Origin: Melioribacter sp051488685 | GTDB lineage: Bacteria > Bacteroidota > Ignavibacteria > Ignavibacteriales > Melioribacteraceae | Assembly (NCBI RefSeq): GCF_051488685.1 | Contig: NZ_JBPSEH010000006.1 | Coordinates: 62,001-126,000 of the forward strand | DNA: 64,000 nt | Reading direction: 5' to 3' | Part shown: in pieces, positions 28,092 through 36,105 of the stretch | Position numbering within the stretch: the first letter of the stretch is position 1 | Layout: every line of letters begins with the position of its first letter | Translations under genes and position numbers: made by a program | Notes under the pieces: generated by a model | The model's database searches: none | Told to the model about the DNA's origin: nothing | Seen by the model: only the letters and a program-made list of their open reading frames with translations

Positions 28092-30212
28092 TTGAGAACA
28101 ATCAATTTAATAAATCTATCGACACTTATACTATTTTTCACAGTTAATAGTATATTGAATTCACAGGTAGTTATTCCACGGCAGAACGACTCGACGAGTT
28201 GTACCTGGCATGCCGATAATGGAAATGGAACATTTACAAATCCAATTTTTTACGAAGAATTTTCGGACCCCGACTTAATTCGTGTAGGGAGTGATTATTA
28301 TATGACAGGTACAACAATGCATGCAATGCCAGGTTTACCCGTACTTCATTCGAAAGATTTAATTAACTGGGAGCTTTTAAGTTACGCATGCGAACAACTC
28401 GATTTGGGTCCAGAATTTAGAATGGAAAACGGAAAAGAGATATACGGTCAGGGCTTCTGGGCGCCGTGTTTAAGATATAACAATGGTGTGTTTTATATTT
28501 TTAGCAATGTAAATCGTTATAATACACAAGTATTTAAGGCAGTCAATCCTGCCGGTCCGTGGGAACATTTTCAAATGAACGTGTCGCTGCATGATTTATC
28601 TGTTTTATTCGATGATGACGGTAAAGTCTATGTAGTATGGGGTTATGATGAAATTAAATTGGCCGAATTGAATGAGGATTTGACCGATTTAGTTCCAGGT
28701 ACAGAAAAAGTAATTATTCCTGCTGGAAGCGGAGCCGGCGAAGGAAGCCACTTTTATAAAATTAATGGGAAATATTATATAACAATTACAAACTGGGATC
28801 CAACTTGCTATCATGTATGTGCAAGAGCTGACAATCCTTATGGTCCATACGAAATCAATGTAATTAGTTCGGAAGAAAATATGGGTGTCGGGACAACCTG
28901 GCGTTTGTGGGACACACAGAATGGACCGCCTTTTAATCTTGTGAAGTATGATGAAAATTACATCGGTTGCATTCCAATGCATCAAGGTGGCATTGTTGAA
29001 ACTGATAAAGGCGAATGGTGGGGCTTCTCGATGATGGATTATAATTCTTTAGGACGAGTTACTGTGCTAAGTCCTGTAACATGGAAAGATGGCTGGCCTT
29101 ATATGGGACTGCCGGGAAACTTGAAACGCTCACCCCGAGTCTGGATTAAACCCAAAACCGTATCTTCTTCAGTTCCAACTTCGCCATTTGAAAGGGATGA
29201 CGATTTTAGCGGTCCTCAATTAAAAAATGTATGGCAATGGAATCATCTACCGAATAATAGCAAATGGTCTTTAAATGAAAGAAAAGGATTCTTACGCCTA
29301 CACTCTTTACCAGCGGAGTCATTCTGGCATGCTCGAAATTCTTTAACACAGCGAGCAATTGGTCCTGAATCGTATGCAATTACAAAGATGGAATTTACTA
29401 ATCTTGAAATTGGTGATAATGCTGGCCTTGCTCTGCTTAACTTACCGTATGCATGGATTGGAGTTGTTAAAACAAAAGAAGGAAATTTACTTCAGTATTA
29501 TAATCAGCAAAAGAACGAAAAGTGGTCGCTACCGTTAGATTCTAATACAGTATGGTTGAGGGCTTACTGTAACTTTGACGATGATTTTGCTTATCTAAGT
29601 TATAGCTTAAATGGCAGGGACTACATAACCATTGAGGATAAAATAATTTTACCATATCAATTAAAAACTTTCCAGGGAGTAAGGTATGCTCTATTCAATT
29701 TTAATATTGAGGGTAAAGAAGGGGGCTACGCAGATTTTGATAGCTTTGAAATAATTGAACCTCGTTGTAAAGGTTTGACCAAACCAATTCCATACAACAA
29801 AATTATTAAATTGATTTCCATAGCTGATAGCACTGTCCTGGTTAACTGGAAAAATTTTTTAAGACCTGTACCTTTTGATAGTAAGTTGAGCCAGGGCAAC
29901 AAAGCATTATTTCGCCTACTCGACAGAGGCAATGGTCGTATTGCTTTGCAATCAGTTGAATCGGGTGGATTTGTTACTGTAAAAAATTATGGAGATATGG
30001 CAGAGGTGCGTATTGAAAAAGAAGAGCAGGGCTTAGCCTCTGTTTTCCAATGGGTCGATATGTTAAAAGGAGATATAATGCTTATGTCTTTATATACTCA
30101 TAAGTATTTGTACGCTGCACCGTATGCCGGAAGTCTTTGCTCTGCAAATTCAAAAGGAGCGAGACCTGATCGTAAAGGAGGCGAATGTTTCACCTGGATT
30201 GAAGTGAAATAA
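28092..30212 (+). CDS. Glycoside hydrolase family 43 with C-terminal fascin-like beta-trefoil
   Basis: The likely start is a TTG behind GAGGCAG, since it yields a signal peptide (INLSTLILFFTVNSIL). The five-bladed GH43 propeller spans about residues 45-350: base Asp in EFSDPDLIRVGSDYYM, pKa-modulating Asp in LHDLSVLFDDDGK, and acid Glu in GAGEGSHFYKINGKYYI. A concanavalin-like beta-sandwich follows (about 370-555), as in GH43 beta-xylosidases. The last 130 residues (about 575-706) resemble a fascin/actin-crosslinking beta-trefoil (RIALQSVESGGFVTVKNYG, KYLYAAPYAGSLCS), a sugar-binding fold that is rare on GH43. There is no T9SS domain. Activity is probably beta-xylosidase or alpha-L-arabinofuranosidase. 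I do not assign a subfamily. Confidence 0.87.
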   Translation: MRTINLINLSTLILFFTVNSILNSQVVIPRQNDSTSCTWHADNGNGTFTNPIFYEEFSDPDLIRVGSDYYMTGTTMHAMPGLPVLHSKDLINWELLSYACEQLDLGPEFRMENGKEIYGQGFWAPCLRYNNGVFYIFSNVNRYNTQVFKAVNPAGPWEHFQMNVSLHDLSVLFDDDGKVYVVWGYDEIKLAELNEDLTDLVPGTEKVIIPAGSGAGEGSHFYKINGKYYITITNWDPTCYHVCARADNPYGPYEINVISSEENMGVGTTWRLWDTQNGPPFNLVKYDENYIGCIPMHQGGIVETDKGEWWGFSMMDYNSLGRVTVLSPVTWKDGWPYMGLPGNLKRSPRVWIKPKTVSSSVPTSPFERDDDFSGPQLKNVWQWNHLPNNSKWSLNERKGFLRLHSLPAESFWHARNSLTQRAIGPESYAITKMEFTNLEIGDNAGLALLNLPYAWIGVVKTKEGNLLQYYNQQKNEKWSLPLDSNTVWLRAYCNFDDDFAYLSYSLNGRDYITIEDKIILPYQLKTFQGVRYALFNFNIEGKEGGYADFDSFEIIEPRCKGLTKPIPYNKIIKLISIADSTVLVNWKNFLRPVPFDSKLSQGNKALFRLLDRGNGRIALQSVESGGFVTVKNYGDMAEVRIEKEEQGLASVFQWVDMLKGDIMLMSLYTHKYLYAAPYAGSLCSANSKGARPDRKGGECFTWIEVK

Positions 30213-30235
30213 ATTTTCAATAATTGGAGGGGGAA

Positions 30236-32503
30236 ATGAAAAAAATAACTATAATTCTTTTTGTTTTTCTTTTTTGCAGTTTCAGTTTCGCCCAGATAAC
30301 TCAACAAAAGACTTACATGAATCCTGTTATCCCTGGTGACCACCCAGATCCTACATTAACAAAAGTCGGAAAAGACTTTTATACCTCAGGGTCGTCATTT
30401 AATCCAACACCGAAGATATACCATTCAACTGACTTAGTGCATTGGGAAGTAATTGCACAACCCGTCTCCCCATCATGGACAGAATATGGAAATAGCCCCG
30501 GCGGTGGAATCTGGGGCGGACATATGGTCTATTACAAAGGAAAATACTGGCATTTCTTTGGACGTGGCGGGGGTAGTATGTATTTTGTAACAGCAGATAA
30601 ACCGGAAGGACCCTGGAGCACACCTACTCGAATGAGAGTACCATCAAGTATGCCAGCAGGACTGGGCGTTGACAATTCAATTTTTATCGATGAAGATACC
30701 GGTAAATGGTACTTACTAACAAAAGCAGGTCAGCCTAATAATCATATTGTCGAACTTGGTGACGATGGACAACCGACAGGGAAAGTATATAACCTGACAT
30801 GGCTTAATCCAGCTCCATCATATCCTTATGGTTGGGCTGAAGGGCCCGTGATGTGGAAACATAATGGTTATTATTATTATAGCTTTGCACAACATTTAGT
30901 CGGCAGTCAATATGTAATGCGAAGTGATACCTTAACAGACGATAAATCAAAATGGACAATAATTGGAACAAACATATTTACAGGTAGCAGTACACTTTTT
31001 ACTACGCCAAATCATATTTCTCCTGCAGTAAAATTAGATGATGGTACAAGCTGGGTTATTGCTCATAGCTATCATAGTAGTAATTGGTATGCACAGGGTC
31101 GTCAGGGTTTGTTATGCCAGGTAGTTTACGACGAAAATGATTTTCCAAAAATTCTAAGACCATCCAGCAGTGCAGCTGTGGCTCCTAACCTGCCAAGCAA
31201 TGGCATCCCCTGGGCAGTCCCTCATTCAGATAATTTCAATTCAGTTAAGCTTCATCCTGAATGGTCGTTTCTTGGCTATACACCGGATAATACTTATTCA
31301 CTCACAGAAAGACCAGGCTGGCTGAAACTCGTAAACATTAATAAAGGTGGAAGAAATACTGTAATTAAAAATGACGGTGAACATAGTTATTCATTAATTA
31401 CACGCGTCGATTTTGAACCCGAATCCACTTCAGACGAAGCAGGCTTGTGGATAATTAATGGTCCCGAAACTCATCAAGTAAAACTATGTTCGACATTAGA
31501 TCAAAATGGTAATAAAGTTATTTCATTTAGCTTTAAGAACACAATTTATCAGGTTGAAAATACAATAGGCTCTACTCTCTGGCTTAAATTAGTTAGAAAT
31601 GAACACAAAATGTCGGGTTACTACAGCAGTGATGGCTTTTACTGGTTTCAGGTAGGTAATGAAATTGATGCGTCAGAAATTGATAAAGAGGTAACGCAGT
31701 TCAATAACTTTACAGGCAATTATCAGGGTCTCTATACAATTGGTAGCCCAGCCTTTTTTGATCTCTATATTTATAGAGATGCTTATACTGAAATATCGGC
31801 TTTAAATCCCGCAGACCAATACGGCACAACCCCTTCTACCGTAAGCAATACACTCAATAGTATTCATAATAATGATTGGGCAATGTATGCTGGCGTAGAA
31901 TTTGGAAATAACGATTATCCTAAAAAACCGGATTCACTAATAATAGTGGCTTCTTCAAACACGTCGGGTGGTAAAATTGAAGTTGTTATCGATTCACTTA
32001 ACGGCACTAAAATAGCAGAATGTGAAATTGTGAATACTGGTAGCTGGTCTTCATATAAGGAATTCAAAACAAATGTTCTTGAAGAATTTAGTGGAATGCA
32101 CGATCTTTTTTTGATTTTTAAAGGAAATGAAAATCAAGAACTCTTCAGATTAAAATCTCTACGGTTTATTACAAACTCAACTCCCACATCAATGAATGAT
32201 AAATCAAATAGAAGTAAACCAGCTACATTTGAACTATATCAAAATTATCCGAATCCTTTTAATCCATCTACAACTATTAAATACACTATACCAGTAAATA
32301 GTGAAGTGACGATAAAGATATTTGATTTAATGGGTAAAGAGATAGCAGTACTTGCAAATAATAAGTACCATCAGGCAGGAACACATACAATTGAGTGGAA
32401 TGGAAAGGATAAAAATAACAACGAAGTTGCCTCAGGTATATATTTCTGTCAGGTAACCAACAACCTTGGAAGCAGGGCAATAAAATTAATATTATCGAAA
32501 TAA
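30236..32503 (+). CDS. Glycoside hydrolase family 43 with CBM6 and T9SS sorting domain
   Basis: The ATG at 30236, behind TTGGAGGGGG, gives a clean signal peptide (MKKITIILFVFLFCSFSFAQ); a TTG twelve bases earlier falls in the ribosome site. The 755-residue enzyme carries the GH43 residues HPDPTLTKVGKDFYTSG (base), GVDNSIFIDEDTGKW (pKa modulator) and YGWAEGPVMWKHNGYYYY (acid). A beta-sandwich follows at about 335-510. Residues of about 516-642 are a CBM6: NNDWAMYAGVEFG, SNTSGGKIEVVIDSLNG and NTGSWSSYKEF are its hallmark blocks, and CBM6 commonly binds xylan. The last 90 residues are a T9SS sorting domain. It would work at the cell surface on decorated xylan as arabinofuranosidase or xylosidase. 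Confidence 0.92.
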   Translation: MKKITIILFVFLFCSFSFAQITQQKTYMNPVIPGDHPDPTLTKVGKDFYTSGSSFNPTPKIYHSTDLVHWEVIAQPVSPSWTEYGNSPGGGIWGGHMVYYKGKYWHFFGRGGGSMYFVTADKPEGPWSTPTRMRVPSSMPAGLGVDNSIFIDEDTGKWYLLTKAGQPNNHIVELGDDGQPTGKVYNLTWLNPAPSYPYGWAEGPVMWKHNGYYYYSFAQHLVGSQYVMRSDTLTDDKSKWTIIGTNIFTGSSTLFTTPNHISPAVKLDDGTSWVIAHSYHSSNWYAQGRQGLLCQVVYDENDFPKILRPSSSAAVAPNLPSNGIPWAVPHSDNFNSVKLHPEWSFLGYTPDNTYSLTERPGWLKLVNINKGGRNTVIKNDGEHSYSLITRVDFEPESTSDEAGLWIINGPETHQVKLCSTLDQNGNKVISFSFKNTIYQVENTIGSTLWLKLVRNEHKMSGYYSSDGFYWFQVGNEIDASEIDKEVTQFNNFTGNYQGLYTIGSPAFFDLYIYRDAYTEISALNPADQYGTTPSTVSNTLNSIHNNDWAMYAGVEFGNNDYPKKPDSLIIVASSNTSGGKIEVVIDSLNGTKIAECEIVNTGSWSSYKEFKTNVLEEFSGMHDLFLIFKGNENQELFRLKSLRFITNSTPTSMNDKSNRSKPATFELYQNYPNPFNPSTTIKYTIPVNSEVTIKIFDLMGKEIAVLANNKYHQAGTHTIEWNGKDKNNNEVASGIYFCQVTNNLGSRAIKLILSK

Positions 32504-32527
32504 GTAATAATTGCAGGGGCAGGAAAA

Positions 32528-33784
32528 ATGAAAAAGTACATTCTTGTTTTTCTAATTAGTCTTTTTGGTATCAGTCGTGCTCAACAATTACCAATTTCAT
32601 ATAAAGTTGAAAATAGCTGCCTTGATTGTCCTGTCCCACAATTACCTTCAATTAATGAATTGCCTGTAATAAAATCTTTACCCGATCCATTTATGTGGTC
32701 GGATACAACGCTAGGCCGAATTAAAACTATACAGGACTGGAAATGTAGGCGTTGTGAAATAGGGAGAGAAATCCAGTATTACGAAACTGGAATTAAGCCA
32801 CCACCACCAGATTCTTTGTATGCAAAATATGAGGATAGTTTGTTAACAGTAACAATAATCGAAAATGGTGATACACTTGTTCTAACTTCACGAATTACAA
32901 TACCAGAAGGTGAAGGTCCTTTCCCTGCAGTAATAGGTGTAGGATTTTGGGGCGGTACAGGGAGTCTGCCTCCGTCTATTTTTACAAGTCGAAATATTGC
33001 AACGGTACAATATAATTTCAGTGAAATAGCACCGTGGGGTTTTGATGTTAAACGTGGCACAGGTGGATTTTATAAATTATTTCCTGACCCAGAAGTTGGA
33101 TTTTTTACTGCATGGGCATGGGGAGTTAGTCGTATAATTGACGGTCTGGAAAAGATTCCTGATTTGAAAATTGACCTGTCGCGACTGGCAATTACAGGCT
33201 GCTCTTTTGCAGGTAAAATTGCTCTCTTTTCTGCAGCGTTCGACGAGCGAATAGCATTGACAATATCTCAGGAATCAGGTGGGGGTGGCTATACTGCCTG
33301 GCGTGTTACCGAAACTCTTTCAGGTTCAAGAGAAACTTTGAGAAATGCACAGGGAGCTCCCTGGTATTTGCAGAGTTTGAATCAATTTAATTATTGTGTA
33401 ACAAAACTTCCTTACGACCACCACGAACTGGTGGCTATGATTGCTCCGCATGCTCTTTTCGTAACGGGAAATCCTGATTACGAATGGCTCGCTGATGAAT
33501 CGGGGCATGTAGCTTCTCTGGCTGCGCGCGAGGTCTGGAAAGCGCTTGGTGTCCCCGATAGATTTGGATTTTCTATTGTAAGCGGGCATCAGCATTGTAC
33601 TGTCCCATCTTCTCAAATACCTGAAATAGAAGCTTTCATCGATAAATTTCTTCTGGGTGATTCTACTGTAAATACGAATATTCAAACAACGCCGTATAAT
33701 ATAGACCTTTCAAAATGGATTACATGGAGTACGCCTCAATTAAAATATGTTCCTGCTTCTGATGGCAATGAAAAAAATAATTGA
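32528..33784 (+). CDS. CE15 glucuronoyl esterase
   Basis: The 418-residue alpha/beta-hydrolase has a signal peptide (MKKYILVFLISLFGISRAQ) and the CE15 catalytic set: Ser226 in GCSFAGK, Glu249 in SQESGGGGY and His354 in SGHQHC. Further marks are GVGFWGGTG, LPYDHHELVAMIAPHALFVTGNPDYEW and several Cys that could pair. CE15 enzymes cleave the ester between lignin and the 4-O-methylglucuronate side chains of xylan. The usual Arg after the nucleophile (GCSRxGK) is Phe here, which may weaken the oxyanion site. The protein has no sorting domain, but a decayed one lies directly behind the stop (33786-34033), so the ancestor was probably T9SS-exported and the present enzyme periplasmic or released. The gene lies between GH43 and GH30. 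Confidence 0.88.
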   Translation: MKKYILVFLISLFGISRAQQLPISYKVENSCLDCPVPQLPSINELPVIKSLPDPFMWSDTTLGRIKTIQDWKCRRCEIGREIQYYETGIKPPPPDSLYAKYEDSLLTVTIIENGDTLVLTSRITIPEGEGPFPAVIGVGFWGGTGSLPPSIFTSRNIATVQYNFSEIAPWGFDVKRGTGGFYKLFPDPEVGFFTAWAWGVSRIIDGLEKIPDLKIDLSRLAITGCSFAGKIALFSAAFDERIALTISQESGGGGYTAWRVTETLSGSRETLRNAQGAPWYLQSLNQFNYCVTKLPYDHHELVAMIAPHALFVTGNPDYEWLADESGHVASLAAREVWKALGVPDRFGFSIVSGHQHCTVPSSQIPEIEAFIDKFLLGDSTVNTNIQTTPYNIDLSKWITWSTPQLKYVPASDGNEKNN

Positions 33785-33785
33785 C

Positions 33786-34033
33786 AATATTGTGAACTAT
33801 AGAAATTATCCAGAGCTATTTAATCCTGAAAAATGAATAATAAGTGTACGCAGGAGGCTTTATTAGCTTTAAAATATAATAGATGAGGAAGTTAAGACTC
33901 TTTTGTCTGTATACAATATCATGGGAAATACGAATTAGTATCCACTAATGCCGAGCTTTCATCGGATGATTACTTTTGTGATTTAAGATCAGATGATTGT
34001 TTGAAAGTTACCAAACTACCATTCATCAGATAA
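33786..34033 (+). pseudogene. Decayed T9SS sorting domain behind the CE15 gene
   Basis: Directly after the CE15 stop, the frame through 33804 reads NYPELFNPEK then a stop, a clear ruin of NYPNPFNPxT. The same frame further on (about 33888-33938) reads EVKTLLSVYNIMG then a stop, matching the VxLxVYNILG block. From 33947, now in the CE15 frame, it reads NAELSSDDYFCDLRSDD and then LKVTKLPFIR before a stop, matching NASxLSSGVYFYxL and the KKLMFIK end. Order and spacing fit a whole sorting domain broken by at least two stops and two frame changes. The rest of the 382-base gap holds the operator candidate at 34090. Confidence 0.78.
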
Positions 34034-34089
34034 TAAAAAATGTACGATTTTGTTTTAAATATTTATCCAAATTATGTAACTTACTTAAG

Positions 34090-34111
34090 AATATTGAAAC
34101 GATTCAATTAT
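34090..34111. promoter_or_regulatory. Candidate LacI-family operator upstream of the GH30 gene
   Basis: TTGAAACGATTCAA at 34094-34107 is a near-perfect palindrome around a central CG, typical of LacI-family sites. With its flanks it matches 20 of 22 bases of the site at 2641-2662 before the first GH3 gene. It lies 60 bases before the GH30 start, a position that suits repression or activation of a promoter beginning the GH30-GH10 transcript. Confidence 0.5.
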
Positions 34112-34166
34112 AGTTAAAACATTTAAGAGAAATAAAAATCATTCATAATCATTAGAAGGTAGTTTC

Positions 34167-36068
34167 ATGATAAGGACTTGTTTTTCTTCGTACAAATTAT
34201 ATCTGTTTATATTTTTCTTAACTTTATTCTTTTCTACTTCTTTTGCTCAATCAATAACGGTAAATGGCAAAATAACAGCCTCACGTTTTCCCGTAAAACA
34301 AGCAAAAATTACTTTTATCAATAAGTCCGATACAACCATTCAGTTTTCAACTCTATCGGATGATAATGGTAATTACAGAATTGATATTTTAACATCAGTT
34401 CAGGATGATTTTACTATTCCTTCAAGTTTTACACTGGGACAGAGTTATCCAAATCCGTTTTCGTCAAGTACTGCTATCCCTTATGGATTGCATAATGAAA
34501 ACGATGTAACAGTTACCATCTATGATGTGCTCGGTAGAGTGGTGCGAAAATTTAATGTTGGGCGTCAAACCGTCGGTACACACAGTATCATCTGGGATGG
34601 CACAAACGGAATCGGTCAGAAAGTCGCCAGCGGTATCTATTTCTATAAATTGGAGGCAGGCGGCGAATCGCAGGTTAAAAAGATGATCTTTAATCAAAAC
34701 GGAAGTACACTGGTACCGTTGCAGGGCAATTTTTCTTTCGAGAAACTGAATAAGAATTCGGCTTCGCTTATGAGTAATGAATATTTCGTCCGTATAAGTA
34801 ACGATTTCAATACAATGCCTTATGTAATTGAAAATGAGTATGGCATAGTTGCCTTAAGTAATGATACTACAATTAATTTTTATGTCTCATATCTCCCTAC
34901 GGTTTCAATTAATCCAGAAATTAAACATCAGATAATCAGAGGCTTCGGAGCTGCCAATATTGTGCAGTGGCGACCCGATATGACCGATTCAGAAATAAAA
35001 ACTGCATTTGGTACAGAAGATGGTCAACTTGGATTGTCAATCTTAAGAATACGTATTCAACCTCAAGAAAATATGTGGGGTACTAATGTACCTACTGCAA
35101 AAAAAGCACACGAAATGGGTGTTAAAATTGTCGCCTCGCCCTGGAGTCCTCCAGCATCAATGAAAACAAACAATAACCTTGTCGGTGGCGAATTAAGAGA
35201 AGATTCATACGATGATTATGCTCAACATTTAAAATCCTTTGTTGGATACATGGCTTTACAGGGAGTGCCAATTTATGCTGTTTCTGTACAGAATGAACCG
35301 GATATAACTGTAAATTACGAGTCGTGTGATTGGAATGCAGAGCAAATGATTAAATTCCTTAGAGAAAATGCACCGGCAATTGGAACAAAAGTAATGGCGC
35401 CGGAATCGTATCAATTCAGACATGTACTATCTGATCCAATTCTGATGGATTCGCTTGCATGTGCTAACCTCGATATTGTTGCAGGACATATCTACGGCGG
35501 AGGTCTTGCACCTTATCCTCTGGCAGAAGAAAAACAGAAAGAAATCTGGATGACAGAACATTTAACTTATAGCGATAGCACAGTAAATCCAACCTCCTGG
35601 AAGCTGGCTTTTCCCCTTGCAAAAGAAATTAACGACGTAATGAAGAGCGGTATGAGCGCTTATATCTACTGGTATTTAGTGCGTTTTTATAGTTTCATAA
35701 GTGATGGTGAATATAGTAGCGGAAGAAAAGGAGACGTTACTAAAAAAGGATTTATTATGTCTCAGTACGCTCGTTTTATTCGTCCAGGTTATTACAGAAT
35801 TCAGAGCGATATAGCACCTATAGTTAGTAGTACATATGCAACTGCATATATTGACCCTGATACTCAAAAGCTAATTATTGTGGCAATTAATAATGCCGAT
35901 GAATATAAAGAAAATGTGTTTAGAGTACCTATTTCTGTAACCTCATTTATACCATACACTACTTCAGAAACTATAAATTGTAAGGCAGGTAATACAATAG
36001 AAGTATTAAATGGGCGATTTATTTTTAAGATGGAGCCGAAAAGTATAACAACATTTATATCAAACTAA
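34167..36068 (+). CDS. Glycoside hydrolase family 30 xylanase with an internal T9SS-type sorting domain
   Basis: The 633-residue protein has a signal peptide (LYLFIFFLTLFFSTSFAQ), then the start of a carboxypeptidase-regulatory-like domain (about 30-75, TVNGKITASRFPVKQ). Residues of about 84-176 form a complete T9SS/FlgD-like sorting domain (GQSYPNPFSSST ... ASGIYFYKLEAGG ... VKKMIF), here near the N-terminus rather than at the end. The GH30 catalytic barrel and its side beta-domain follow: RGFGAANIVQW, acid/base Glu377 in SVQNEPD, nucleophile Glu464 in WMTEHLTYSD. The sequence fits the glucuronoxylanase branch, which cuts xylan next to glucuronate side chains. It ends with MEPKSITTFISN, typical of GH30. 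A LacI-type site lies upstream. Subfamily 8 is likely but not proven. Confidence 0.9.
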   Translation: MIRTCFSSYKLYLFIFFLTLFFSTSFAQSITVNGKITASRFPVKQAKITFINKSDTTIQFSTLSDDNGNYRIDILTSVQDDFTIPSSFTLGQSYPNPFSSSTAIPYGLHNENDVTVTIYDVLGRVVRKFNVGRQTVGTHSIIWDGTNGIGQKVASGIYFYKLEAGGESQVKKMIFNQNGSTLVPLQGNFSFEKLNKNSASLMSNEYFVRISNDFNTMPYVIENEYGIVALSNDTTINFYVSYLPTVSINPEIKHQIIRGFGAANIVQWRPDMTDSEIKTAFGTEDGQLGLSILRIRIQPQENMWGTNVPTAKKAHEMGVKIVASPWSPPASMKTNNNLVGGELREDSYDDYAQHLKSFVGYMALQGVPIYAVSVQNEPDITVNYESCDWNAEQMIKFLRENAPAIGTKVMAPESYQFRHVLSDPILMDSLACANLDIVAGHIYGGGLAPYPLAEEKQKEIWMTEHLTYSDSTVNPTSWKLAFPLAKEINDVMKSGMSAYIYWYLVRFYSFISDGEYSSGRKGDVTKKGFIMSQYARFIRPGYYRIQSDIAPIVSSTYATAYIDPDTQKLIIVAINNADEYKENVFRVPISVTSFIPYTTSETINCKAGNTIEVLNGRFIFKMEPKSITTFISN

Positions 36069-36105
36069 TTGATCAATATTTATTAATAAATTAAGGAGGC
36101 AATGT

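Noticed and set aside
33786..34166. Insertion sequence remnant behind CE15
   Set aside because: The recognisable strings all match one T9SS sorting domain, and no inverted repeats or transposase pieces were seen.
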